Below are positions 48,833 through 59,003 of a stretch of 64,000 nucleotides of DNA, in pieces. The DNA is from Agrilutibacter niabensis. Its GTDB lineage: Bacteria > Pseudomonadota > Gammaproteobacteria > Xanthomonadales > Xanthomonadaceae. The stretch is from the NCBI RefSeq assembly GCF_042657165.1, contig NZ_JBHSNJ010000013.1:62001-126000 (forward strand), given 5' to 3'. Position numbers and translations under genes: made by a program. Position 1 is the first letter of the stretch. Every line of letters begins with the position of its first letter. The notes under the pieces are model-generated. The model was not told where the DNA came from. It saw only the letters and a list, made by a program, of their open reading frames with translations, and searched no databases.

Positions 48833-49234
48833 TCAGCGCGCGGGAAACTCGCCGTCCAGGTAGTACCAGCGCCCTGCTTCGCGCACGAAACGGCTGACCT
48901 CATGCAGGCGCACCGCCGGGTTGCCGCCGGTGCGGTAGCGGGCGACGAATTCGACCGTGGCGTGCTCCGGATCGTGGACGACGTGACGCTTCACTTCCAG
49001 GCCGAGCCAGCGCGTGGACAAGGCATCGTGGCCGTCGAACCCCGATGGGCGCGTGCTCGCATGCCAGGTCGCGAGCAGGTAGGCGCTTTCGGCGAGTACG
49101 TAGGCGCTGTAGCGCGAGCGCATCAGTGCCTCGGCATTTTCCGCCATCGCATCCTGCCGGTGCAGTGGCGCGCAGCACCCGGAGTACGGGCGTCCGGACT
49201 GGCAGGGGCAGGCAGTGGTGTCGGCGGCGCGCAT
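48833..49234 (-). CDS. YchJ family protein (UPF0225) with SEC-C zinc motif
   Basis: A 133-residue protein. The N-terminal SEC-C-like zinc motif is CPCQSGRPYSGCCAPLH (residues 9-25), and the NTF2-like remainder has LMRSRYSAYVLAESAYLLATWH and FVARYR. It matches the YchJ family but lacks the second, C-terminal SEC-C motif of E. coli YchJ. Function is unproven. It is one of two SEC-C genes within 2 kb (the other is at 49962). Confidence 0.9.
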   Translation of the reverse strand: MRAADTTACPCQSGRPYSGCCAPLHRQDAMAENAEALMRSRYSAYVLAESAYLLATWHASTRPSGFDGHDALSTRWLGLEVKRHVVHDPEHATVEFVARYRTGGNPAVRLHEVSRFVREAGRWYYLDGEFPAR

Positions 49235-49270
49235 CGCTGCATTGTCGATTGGCCCGGGTGCGCGGCGCCA

Positions 49271-49798
49271 TCACCCGCTGCGCTTGCGGCGGTAGTGGCC
49301 GCGGAAGCTGGTGGTCCAGGTACGGCCACCATCGTCCGAGGTGTCCCACTGCTGCACCACGCTACCGTCGGGTTGCGGTGTCCAGCGGATCCGCTGCAGT
49401 TGCGTGCCGCCCTGCGGAGTCGGCAGTTCACCGGCCATCACCATGGCGCCCTCCTGCAGTCCGCCTTCGAGGCGCAGCACGACGCCGTCGGCGCCGACCC
49501 AGAACTGCCGCCAGACCCGATGCTGGGCGTCCCAGGCATTGGTGCTGGTGCCGTGGTTGCCGCTGGCGCCGCGCCAGTGTTCGACCAGCCAGCAGCCGTT
49601 GTCGCTGCGCTCGATGCGGTTGTCGCCGAGGTGGCTGGTGCCATCGGGTCCGCCGTGGACCTCCCATTCGCCCAGCCAGAAATCGAACTGCCGGTGCTCC
49701 GGTCCCGTGCATTGCATCGGGGTCGGCGGTGTTGCGTTGCTCATGCCCATGCCTCCGAGCAGACAGGCGAGGAGAAGAACCCGGTTCCGTGCGGACAT
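49271..49798 (-). CDS. secreted DUF1579-like protein
   Basis: A 175-residue exported protein. A signal peptide (MSARNRVLLLACLLGGMGMSNA) is followed by a beta-rich lipocalin-like domain: HRQFDFWLGEWEVHGGPDG, IERSDNGCWLVEHWRG and WDAQHRVWRQFWVGADGVVL. The pattern recalls the DUF1579 and similar small-molecule-binding barrels; this assignment is tentative. The frame is open to 50053, but 49798 begins the signal. An ATG at 49843 is possible. It lies between the two SEC-C genes on the minus strand. Confidence 0.75.
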   Translation of the reverse strand: MSARNRVLLLACLLGGMGMSNATPPTPMQCTGPEHRQFDFWLGEWEVHGGPDGTSHLGDNRIERSDNGCWLVEHWRGASGNHGTSTNAWDAQHRVWRQFWVGADGVVLRLEGGLQEGAMVMAGELPTPQGGTQLQRIRWTPQPDGSVVQQWDTSDDGGRTWTTSFRGHYRRKRSG

Positions 49799-49961
49799 GG
49801 TGGCCACCGCCCGCAGGCTGCGTGCGGCGGAGTGCGCACCCATGTGCCAAAAGTATCGGCACCCGCTGCGGATCCGCACATGGCCAACAAATGCCTGCTT
49901 CGCACGGTCGCGCCCGCGAACGACTACCCTGTGCACCCCCGCCGCGCCCCTTCGCACGCCC

Positions 49962-50669
49962 ATGAAAGCCGTTCCCAGTTTCCTCGACGACCAGCAGATC
50001 GAACGCCTGGCCGATCTCCTCGACCAGCGCGCCGTGCCGTTCAAGGGTTTCAACCTGGAGGCGCTGGACGGCTACCTGTCGGCGCTGGTGGTCTCGCCCG
50101 GGGAGGTGCCCGCCGCCGAGTGGCAGCCGGCAGTCTGGGGCAAGCCGCCGCGCTGGGCCGACGAGGCCGAACGCGCCGAGGTCGATGCCCTGCTGCAGGG
50201 CCACTGGAACATGGCCAGCCAGCGCGTGCGCTTCGACGAGGACGACCTGCCCGAACACCTCGCCCCGCTGCTGTGGCTGCCTGAAGAAGCCGAGGCCGAA
50301 CATCCGGACGAACTGGACGTCGGCCGCGACTGGGCCTTCGGTTTCTTCCGTGCCGTCGAACTGCGCGAGGCGCAATGGGAACAGTGGCTCGACGAGCACG
50401 ACTGGATCGACGAGATCTTCGCCCGCCTGGACCAGCTCGCCAGCGGCGAGGTGATCGGCGAGGACCCCGAGGCCCCGGGCACGCCGGTCGGCTACCGCGA
50501 ACGCCTGGAAATCATCGCCTCGCTGCCGGGCATGCTCGCCGACCTGCACCACCACCGCATCGATGCGCTGACCCCGCGCGAACCGATCCGCAAGGAAGCC
50601 ACGCCGGACCGCAACGCGTTGTGCCCGTGCGGCAGCGGCAAGAAATACAAGAAGTGCTGCGGCGCCTGA
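49962..50669 (+). CDS. UPF0149 (YecA/YgfB) family protein with C-terminal SEC-C motif
   Basis: A 235-residue protein. Residues ~1-185 form the helical UPF0149 domain (LDGYLSALVVSPGEVPAAEW; EHPDELDVGRDWAFGFFRAV). The C-terminus is the zinc-binding SEC-C motif RNALCPCGSGKKYKKCCGA, the same as at the end of SecA. YecA-type proteins bind the Sec machinery or ribosomes through this motif in E. coli. The start at 49962 (MKAVPSFLDDQQIERLA) is natural; the frame is open from 49311 over the antisense neighbour. It is convergent with the ClpP-like lipoprotein gene. Confidence 0.9.
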   Translation: MKAVPSFLDDQQIERLADLLDQRAVPFKGFNLEALDGYLSALVVSPGEVPAAEWQPAVWGKPPRWADEAERAEVDALLQGHWNMASQRVRFDEDDLPEHLAPLLWLPEEAEAEHPDELDVGRDWAFGFFRAVELREAQWEQWLDEHDWIDEIFARLDQLASGEVIGEDPEAPGTPVGYRERLEIIASLPGMLADLHHHRIDALTPREPIRKEATPDRNALCPCGSGKKYKKCCGA

Positions 50670-50707
50670 GCGACCGCGCGCGGTGATCGTCGCCTGACGC
50701 GCGACGC

Positions 50708-51808
50708 TTAGCGCGTCATCACGTCCGCCGACTTCTTCTCATCCAGCGGCAGCGCGGGCAGCAGCAGCTTCGCCGCCGCGCCGGTGGGCAGGCCGCGCCG
50801 GTCGGCGGTCGGGTTGTCGCCCGGGCATTTCGCATCCGGAAAGCCGAAGCGCGGCTCCAGCGCGCGCCCGCATTCGTCCATCGATTCGAAGGCCTTGCCC
50901 GGCTCCAGGCATTCGCCCTCGAACGCGCGCAGCCAGGCATCGCGGCGGCGGGCGAAGTCCTCGCCGCAGCGGCGGGTCAGGCGGATGCGGTCGAGGTCGT
51001 CCTGCACGGCGTTGCTGCCGGACAGGCCGTACTCGCGCAGTTCGCCGTCGCTGAGCAGGCGTAGGCGGCGATTGGCGACGGTCATCATCAGGTCGGCAAT
51101 GCGCGCATCGGCGCCGTTGCGGACCAGGTAGTCGCGGACCTGTCCGCTCACGTCCTTCAGCTCCGCGCTGAGTTCGGCGCGCGAGGTGGCCTTGGACTGG
51201 TCGCGGAACAGGCGGTGCACGCCGACGCTGCCGGCGATCGAGCGCGTGTCGCCGCCGGCGAGGATCAGCACGCAGGAACTGTGGCAGTACGAACCCTCGC
51301 GCACCCATACCGCCCAGCGCGTTTCGGCCATGGTGTCGCCGGCGCGGATCGCTTCCTCGACGTGGCCGCCGGAGGAACTGATGTCGAGGATGCGGACCGG
51401 GATCTCCATGCGGTCGGCGATAGCCGCCACGCGCTGCACCAGCGCGGTGAAGCCGGCGTCGATCTTGCCCTCGTAGCGCAGCCGCACCACGCCCTGCGGC
51501 TGGCATGGCGTCAGCGCATCGACCACGGAAAAGAACGTCAGGTCCGGAAGCTTGTGGCCGTCGCCGAGGCCCGCGTAGTCGTAGTCGCAGCTGATCCGCG
51601 CCTCGCCGGTCTCGAGCGCGGCGTTCGGCCAGTAGGTCGTCTTCAGGTAGTCGGCGGGCGCCATTTCGCTCAGCGGCGCCGACGCAACCGGCCGCGACGG
51701 GCCGTTGCTGGCGTCTTCACCGAGCGTCACCGGCGCCTGCGCAGGCGCCTTGGGCTGGCATGCCGCGGCCAGCAGGCAGAACGAGATCATCAACAGCTTT
51801 TTCAACAT
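50708..51808 (-). CDS. COG3904-type predicted periplasmic protein with ClpP-like fold, lipoprotein
   Basis: A 366-residue lipoprotein with signal MLKKLLMISFCLLAAACQPK (Cys17). The central ~180 residues show the ClpP/crotonase pattern of COG3904: ILDISSSGGHVEEAIRAGD (oxyanion Gly-Gly), the candidate nucleophile in GSYCHSSCVLILAGGDTRSI, and GSVGVHRLFRD with a candidate His. The C-terminal ~100 residues are Cys-containing and helical (RRCGEDFARR; GECLEPG). A protease role is possible but unproven. The frame on this strand stays open to 54409 antisense to icd; that part is not coding. It is divergent from icd. Confidence 0.8.
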   Translation of the reverse strand: MLKKLLMISFCLLAAACQPKAPAQAPVTLGEDASNGPSRPVASAPLSEMAPADYLKTTYWPNAALETGEARISCDYDYAGLGDGHKLPDLTFFSVVDALTPCQPQGVVRLRYEGKIDAGFTALVQRVAAIADRMEIPVRILDISSSGGHVEEAIRAGDTMAETRWAVWVREGSYCHSSCVLILAGGDTRSIAGSVGVHRLFRDQSKATSRAELSAELKDVSGQVRDYLVRNGADARIADLMMTVANRRLRLLSDGELREYGLSGSNAVQDDLDRIRLTRRCGEDFARRRDAWLRAFEGECLEPGKAFESMDECGRALEPRFGFPDAKCPGDNPTADRRGLPTGAAAKLLLPALPLDEKKSADVMTR

Positions 51809-52162
51809 GACCACATCACCGGAAACCGCAGCGCCCACCCTGCGCCACCGTCGCCAGTACAGCGCGGTTGCCGGCACAGGACAAGAAGTTTGTTGGGCAT
51901 TTGTGAAGTCGACTGAAGTCGGGTTTGTGAAGCGTTGTCTGGGAGTTTCCCCATCCGCGCATGAATGCGCTTTGACCCTGCCTGAGCCAACGTGGCGAGG
52001 TCCCGTACGCGGCCGTGCGGCGCCACGGCCCGCTTTGCCCCGGCCTGCCTGAACCGCGACAATGGCGGGTCTGCCTGTCCGCGCCCAGCCCAGCTGCCTC
52101 ACCGCCGCGCCGCGGCTGCGCGCCGCCTCCCCTTCCGACGAACGACCAGCGAGTCCTTCCCC
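51809..52162. other. 354-bp divergent gap before icd
   Basis: This stretch should hold promoters for icd and the ClpP-like lipoprotein. The only structure I see is a direct repeat TTTGTGAAG at 51900-51908 and 51924-51932 (24-bp period) inside a relatively AT-rich patch, which could be a regulator half-site pair. No gene is supported. Confidence 0.5.
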
Positions 52163-54388
<2,226 letters not shown>

Positions 54389-54411
54389 GAACGCATCGCC
54401 AGCAGACAAGC

Positions 54412-54442
54412 AGAGCCCGGCCGAAAGCCGGGCTCTTGCTTT
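54412..54442 (+). terminator. terminator hairpin between icd and the convergent gene
   Basis: A 10-bp perfect stem (AGAGCCCGGC/GCCGGGCTCT) with a CGAAA loop is followed by TGCTTT. It lies between two convergent stops, so it may serve both strands. Confidence 0.75.
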
Positions 54443-54458
54443 GCCGGCCTGCCGGCGG

Positions 54459-55019
54459 CTACGGACTCACTTTCACTGCCGTCCCACGCATGTAGCTGAC
54501 GATGCGCCGCTTCTGCTCGTCCTGGCTGCTGCCGATCACCACCGCGGTGCCGCGCAGCGGCTCCAGCTGGATCTCCAGGCTGCTGTCCGGCTTGCCCGGC
54601 GTGCTGAAGGTCCCATAGAGCGCGGGAAAGTCCCTGACATCGCGCGTGGACCGGTAGCTCGACATCGCCCCTTCGTGGACCAGCGGCGGGCGCCGGAAGG
54701 AACCGACGCGATCGAGATCGATCCGCTTGCCATTGGAGATCAGGACGCCGCCGCCATCGAGGCTGTCGCTGAAACAGAACACGTACTCGGACGCGACCGC
54801 CTGCTTGCTCGGCTCGCCTATCCACTTGAAGTCGCCGTCATAGCTGTTGATGTAGCCATACGGACCGCCCGACGTCCGTTGCTCGCGGACCGGACCGCTC
54901 AGCTGCTCGCTGAAGGATGCTTTCCAGCACTCTTCGCCCTTGCCGGCGGCCGTGGCGGAAAACGCCGCTGCGCATGCGGCGAAGAAGCAAAGCGTGCGAC
55001 GCCAGGTCAGGGTGTCCAA
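54459..55019 (-). CDS. hypothetical secreted protein
   Basis: A 186-residue protein with a Sec signal (WRRTLCFFAACAAAFSATAA). The mature part has two cysteines (EECWKASF; YVFCFSDS) likely forming a disulfide, and beta-rich text (GGPYGYINSYDGDFKWIGEP; GGVLISNGKRIDLDRVGSF; SSLEIQLEPLRGTAVVIGSS). I recognise no family. It is convergent with icd and lies downstream of a metallopeptidase-like gene on the same strand, 150 bp away. Confidence 0.7.
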   Translation of the reverse strand: MDTLTWRRTLCFFAACAAAFSATAAGKGEECWKASFSEQLSGPVREQRTSGGPYGYINSYDGDFKWIGEPSKQAVASEYVFCFSDSLDGGGVLISNGKRIDLDRVGSFRRPPLVHEGAMSSYRSTRDVRDFPALYGTFSTPGKPDSSLEIQLEPLRGTAVVIGSSQDEQKRRIVSYMRGTAVKVSP

Positions 55020-55171
55020 GGCACGACCTCAGCAGGTGGGAGACGGGCTGGCTGCGAAAAATCTACTGCTTCGGGGCAGCCGGCGCCACCGGGGAATTGC
55101 GGCCGCCAGTCGCTGTTCTGGTCGCGCCCCGCAAGGGCCTGAGCATCCGTCGGACTCTCGCCTGCCCGCGG

Positions 55172-56098
55172 CTAGGGCCCCGCGTTGTCGTTGGCCCGGG
55201 CGCGCTCGACGATGCGCAGCAGATAGCCGTACCACTCCTGCTGGATGCGGTCGGGTTGCCCAACGGTCCGCGTGAAGTTCTCGAGGGTGCCGCCTTCGGC
55301 GATCAGCTGGCGGTAGCGCCCGGCGTAGAGGCCGTCGCGGTAGTGGAACAGGAAATGGGTAAGGCTCCAGTAGTGGATGTAGTACTGGTTGAAGTAGCGG
55401 TTCTCGTCGGGGCCGCCCTGCCCGCTGATCAGCTGCCGCAGCGGAATGATCCGGCCGGACGCGATGTCGCGGTCCAGGTCGCCGGTGAGCGCGAATTGCG
55501 ACAACCACCAGATGGGATAGGCGTCGGGATCGGCATCACCGAGCCTGAGGGAGCCGTCCACCAGCCGGCTGGCGCCGAAGTAGCTGGCCACGCCTTCGTC
55601 CACCCATTTCACCCGCTTGAAACCTGACGCCTCGCGGGCGAGCTGGTGCGTGGCCTCGTGCAGCATCCAGTGGTACGGGTTGCGCCTGGAGGCATCGAAG
55701 TAGGCATAGCTGCGCGGCGGCAGGTAGTAGGCCTCCGCCCAGGGGCGGCTGTGGTTGTTGTGCTTGAACTCCGCGCGATCGCGGTAGAGCACCAGGGTGA
55801 GCTTCGGCGAGTCCGGGCGGGATACCGGCAACACCGCGGCGTAGCGGCCGTACAGGCTCTCCACCGCCTGTGCGACCTGTGCGGTCTGCGCTGCCGTTGC
55901 CGTGGAATGAATGCGGTAGTGCAGCGTGTCGGTGATTGACGCGTCGGGCAGCAACGACGGATGCCGGTGCGCAGCAGTGGGAACCGGCTCGGCCGTGACT
56001 GCTTGGCCGCCCGTGGGTTGCCGTTGGACGGCGTGCACCGCAAGACCTGCCAGTGCCAATGCAGTCAAGGCCATCAGCGGGACCTTCAGTCGATCCAA
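55172..56098 (-). CDS. putative secreted zinc metallopeptidase (DUF1570-like)
   Basis: A 308-residue exported or membrane-anchored protein: one N-terminal hydrophobic segment (PLMALTALALAGLAVHAVQ), a linker, then a gluzincin-like domain. The motif WMLHEATHQLAREASG contains an HExxH-type site (HEATH), and the downstream WVDEGVASYFGAS supplies the third ligand Glu, as in MA-clan peptidases. LTLVLYRDRAEFKHN resembles the DUF1570/SprT-like front part. Catalytic activity is predicted, not shown. It neighbours another HExxH protein on the same strand. Confidence 0.78.
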   Translation of the reverse strand: MDRLKVPLMALTALALAGLAVHAVQRQPTGGQAVTAEPVPTAAHRHPSLLPDASITDTLHYRIHSTATAAQTAQVAQAVESLYGRYAAVLPVSRPDSPKLTLVLYRDRAEFKHNNHSRPWAEAYYLPPRSYAYFDASRRNPYHWMLHEATHQLAREASGFKRVKWVDEGVASYFGASRLVDGSLRLGDADPDAYPIWWLSQFALTGDLDRDIASGRIIPLRQLISGQGGPDENRYFNQYYIHYWSLTHFLFHYRDGLYAGRYRQLIAEGGTLENFTRTVGQPDRIQQEWYGYLLRIVERARANDNAGP

Positions 56099-56256
56099 CG
56101 CGCCTGCCCTCTAGCTTCGGAAGACATGGAGAACATCCTCCCTCATGTACCCGGGCACGTCTGCTTGAGCTCGCCGTCGCGGACCACTTTGCGGCTGGCC
56201 AGCTCGATGCGGCTTTCGAGGGAACCGCTGTACAGGCACATGCGCCGACCTAGCGC

Positions 56257-57294
56257 TCAGCGCACATACGGCACTTCCACATTGCGGTTGCGCTCGCGCT
56301 CGCGCTGCTCGAACAGGCGGTTCGCCTTCTCCTCGGTCATCTCGAACTTCGGCGCCACGTGCGGGAGCAGCAGGCGCAGCCAGGCCTTGCTGACGCGACG
56401 CGCCTCGGCCGGGCAGGTCTTCGCCCGCGTCTCCGGCAGGTCGCCCTCGGTCACGATGCCCAGGTAGCGCGACGGATTGCTGCCGTACACCAGGCATTGC
56501 AGGTTGAAGTAGCGCTGCTCGCCGAGCGCATGCTCGTCGGCATAGGCGTCCAGGTTGTAGGCGCCGGTGCTGCGCGCGAGGAACCAGTTGGACGCCATGC
56601 GCAGGTTGTCGCTGACCTGGCGCGAGGATTCGTTCATGCCGGCGAAGCGCTGCATCAGCGTCGTGGCGAGCTGGTCGACCGCGTCTTCCTCGCGGCCGGT
56701 GATCGGGATCTCCAGCAGGTCGATCAGCGCGTGGCCGGTTTCGTGCAGCAGGATGAAGCGCAGGTTGGCGGCCAGGTATTTCTGCGCGTAATCGACACCG
56801 AGCTCCTGGTCCTTGGCGAGCTGCTGGCCGCGCTCGAGCAGCACCTGCATGGTCTCGTAGCACATCACCACTTCGGCGCGCTCGGGCGAATAGAACGCGT
56901 TGGGCTCGCGGCATTCGGCCATCACGAACTTGATCGGGCGCGGCAGCATCAGCATGCCGTCGATGGCCTTGATCTCGGGCAACTGGTGCAGCAGGTCGCC
57001 GTCGTGGGCGAGTTTGTAGAACGGCTCGAGCTCGGCGTTCTTCGGCTTCACGTACTCGTAGCCGAAGTGGATGCCGTCGGGCTTGCCTTCGGCATTCACG
57101 GCCTTCGTCAGCACCACCGGCTTGAGCGCGGCAAGCTCGTCGGCCATCGCCTTTTCGGCGTCGGCGCGACCCTCCGCGCGCGCGGTGGCGACGGCCTTGG
57201 CCTGGCGCTTCGCCGACAGCAGCGAGTAGCCGAAGGCGCCGCTGACCAGCCCCAGGGCCAGCGAGAGGACGATGATGATGAGTCGTTGCGTCAT
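56257..57294 (-). CDS. DUF4344-type metallopeptidase-like membrane protein
   Basis: A 345-residue protein with an N-terminal membrane segment (LIIIVLSLALGLVSGAFGYS), a basic coiled linker, then a DUF4344 domain. Landmarks are IKFVMAECREPNAFYSPERA, EVVMCYETM, the zinc motif FILLHETGHALIDLLEIPITG (HETGH), and EEDAVDQLATTLM, likely the third ligand. The Cys pairs suggest disulfides outside the cytosol. I use ATG 57294 with GGGGAAG upstream; a TTG at 57306 adds four residues. The conserved DUF4344 C-terminal part ends at NVEVPYVR. Confidence 0.82.
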   Translation of the reverse strand: MTQRLIIIVLSLALGLVSGAFGYSLLSAKRQAKAVATARAEGRADAEKAMADELAALKPVVLTKAVNAEGKPDGIHFGYEYVKPKNAELEPFYKLAHDGDLLHQLPEIKAIDGMLMLPRPIKFVMAECREPNAFYSPERAEVVMCYETMQVLLERGQQLAKDQELGVDYAQKYLAANLRFILLHETGHALIDLLEIPITGREEDAVDQLATTLMQRFAGMNESSRQVSDNLRMASNWFLARSTGAYNLDAYADEHALGEQRYFNLQCLVYGSNPSRYLGIVTEGDLPETRAKTCPAEARRVSKAWLRLLLPHVAPKFEMTEEKANRLFEQRERERNRNVEVPYVR

Positions 57295-57393
57295 GCGCTT
57301 CCCCAAGGCTGACGTGGCGGGCTGCGCACACCACGCCGGGATCGTAACGAGTCGGACGTCACGGCGGAATACACGAGGCGCGCACAGAAACAG

Positions 57394-57417
57394 GTAGGGC
57401 GCCCGTGGGCGCCCTAC
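57394..57417 (-). terminator. hairpin terminator after the small-protein pair
   Basis: An inverted repeat of 11 bp (GTAGGGCGCCC/GGGCGCCCTAC) separated by 2 bp is followed on the minus strand by CTGTTTCTG. The strong stem with a weak T-run makes a terminator likely for the upstream small genes. Confidence 0.6.
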
Positions 57418-57460
57418 TCCTGTCGGTCGATGCCGCGTGGCGGCGTTTCAGGCGCCCGCT

Positions 57461-57664
57461 TCAGGCGCAACGCTTCAGCTCGTCGAACGTGCCGGCTTCA
57501 GTCGCATGCCGGCCGAAGCGGCGCTCCGAGGCAGCACGGTTGCCGAGTTCGCCGCCAAATTCGTCGGCGGCGGTAGCGGCGCCGTAACGGGGGGCCTCGA
57601 TCAGGACCGAGGACGCGGGCTGATCGGCGTCGATCAGGTACAGCAGGCCTTTGAACAGGTTCAT
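57461..57664 (-). CDS. small protein of unknown function, MNLFKGLLYL type
   Basis: A 67-residue protein that begins MNLFKGLLYLIDADQPASSV after a GGAG site (CTGGAGACG). It has no signal peptide; the first ten residues are hydrophobic and could touch a membrane. The C-terminal half is charged (ASERRFGRHATEAGTF) and ends LKRCA. The gene upstream encodes a second small protein with a similar N-terminus (MNIWTGLLFL). Function is unknown. The pair is divergent from a LysR regulator and ends at a hairpin terminator. Confidence 0.65.
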   Translation of the reverse strand: MNLFKGLLYLIDADQPASSVLIEAPRYGAATAADEFGGELGNRAASERRFGRHATEAGTFDELKRCA

Positions 57665-57692
57665 GGACGTCTCCAGGTGCATATGGTGCGTA

Positions 57693-57851
57693 TCAGTGCG
57701 CAGCCGCGGCGGCGGATGGCGCGGGGCGGGAGTCGGCGTCAGCCGTGGCGGTACGCGGGCTGACGGGGGTGTCGTCGGCGCTCAGTTCGCTCGCCAGAGG
57801 CGCGTCGGCGATGGCGCCTTCCAGGAACAGCAGTCCGGTCCAGATATTCAT
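57693..57851 (-). CDS. small protein of unknown function, MNIWTGLLFL type
   Basis: A 52-residue protein starting MNIWTGLLFLEGAIADAPLA after GGGAGACGG. The N-terminal ten residues align with the next gene's product (MN-I/L-W/F-x-GLL-F/Y-L); the rest is Ala/Asp/Pro-rich and acidic, ending in an Ala run and His. Both genes sit within 390 bp and are transcribed away from a LysR-type regulator 110 bp upstream, the usual layout for a LysR target. It resembles nothing I know. Confidence 0.6.
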   Translation of the reverse strand: MNIWTGLLFLEGAIADAPLASELSADDTPVSPRTATADADSRPAPSAAAAAH

Positions 57852-57960
57852 TCCCGTCTCCCGGCCAATGCGGCCTTGTCTTGAGTGAAATGAAATGTAG
57901 ACTCTTGAATGAGCCTGAAAAAGCGACAATTCTGCAAGCCAGACTTGAAGGATATTCAAC

Positions 57961-58923
57961 ATGAGCCGCCCTCCATTGCATGCCCTGCAGGGCTTCGTGA
58001 GCGCCGCGCGCAGCGGCAACCTGTCGCGCGCGGCCGAGTCGCAGCACCTGACCGTGAGCGCGCTCAGCCACCAGATCCGCGGGCTGGAGGAGCGCCTGGG
58101 CCAGCGCCTGTTCGTGCGCAGCGCGCGTGGCGTCGAACTCACCGCCGACGGGCAGGGCCTGTTCGATCGCGTGGCGCCGCATGTGGATGCGATCGAGCAG
58201 GCGCTGCAGCCGTATCGCGCGCGCCGCGACGACGTCCTGACGATCACGCTGATGCCGTCGTTCGCCTCGAGCTGGCTGGTGCCGCGCCTGCCGCGCTTCC
58301 TGGCCGCGCATCCGCAGATCGAGATCAACCTGCAATCGACCGCCAACAAGGTCGACTTCGAACGCCAGACCGACATCGACGCCGGGCTGCGCTACGGCCC
58401 GGGCGAATGGCCGGGATTGCGCGCGGTGCATCTGTTCGACGACTGGGTCGCCCCGACGATCAGCCCGGAGCTGCTGGCGCGCCTGGGCCGGCCCACGCTG
58501 GAATCGCTCGGCGAGTTCCCGCTGCTCGGCGCACCGGGCGGGCGCTGGAGCGACTGGTTCGCGCAGTTCGGCGGTACCGCGCCCAAGCGCTTCGTCGCCA
58601 ACTTCGACGACTCCGAAACCCTGCATCGCGCCGCGGTGGAAGGCTTGGGCATCGCGCTGGGGCGGCTGACTCTGACACGACCGATGGTGGAAGCCGGGCG
58701 GCTGGTAACGCTGTTCGACGAGCGGCTGAAGGCGGAGTTCGCGCACTACCTGGTGTTTCCCGAACGCTCCGAGCGCCACCGCGGCCTGCAGGCGTTCCGC
58801 GAATGGCTGTTGCGGGAAGCGCAGGATTACGCGGCCTCGGCGGAGTGCGTGCTGGCGCGCGCATCGGCGAAGCCAGGGCGCAGCGGCAGCGCCCCTGCGA
58901 AGCCGGCACGGCGCGCGCGCTGA
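57961..58923 (+). CDS. LysR-family transcriptional regulator (GcvA-like)
   Basis: A 320-residue regulator. The N-terminal winged HTH reads LHALQGFVSAARSGNLSRAA and ESQHLTVSALSHQIRGLEER, then LFVRSARGVELTADGQGLFD. The effector domain starts LTITLMPSFASSWLVPRLPRF and has the GcvA-type sequence INLQSTANKVDFERQTDIDA. A basic Ala-rich C-terminal tail of ~25 residues is unusual. AAGGA lies 9 nt before the ATG. It is divergent from two small-protein genes, which are its likely targets. Confidence 0.92.
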   Translation: MSRPPLHALQGFVSAARSGNLSRAAESQHLTVSALSHQIRGLEERLGQRLFVRSARGVELTADGQGLFDRVAPHVDAIEQALQPYRARRDDVLTITLMPSFASSWLVPRLPRFLAAHPQIEINLQSTANKVDFERQTDIDAGLRYGPGEWPGLRAVHLFDDWVAPTISPELLARLGRPTLESLGEFPLLGAPGGRWSDWFAQFGGTAPKRFVANFDDSETLHRAAVEGLGIALGRLTLTRPMVEAGRLVTLFDERLKAEFAHYLVFPERSERHRGLQAFREWLLREAQDYAASAECVLARASAKPGRSGSAPAKPARRAR

Positions 58924-59003
58924 AGCGCAGCGGACAAGGTCTGCGATGGTCGCCGCCGCGGTTTTGGCGCTAGGCTGCGCGCACTTCCCGCATGGAGCTC
59001 CGC

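Noticed and set aside
51900..51932. Regulator site from the TTTGTGAAG direct repeat before icd
   Set aside because: Two 9-bp copies alone are weak evidence. It is noted in the gap entry but not claimed as an operator.
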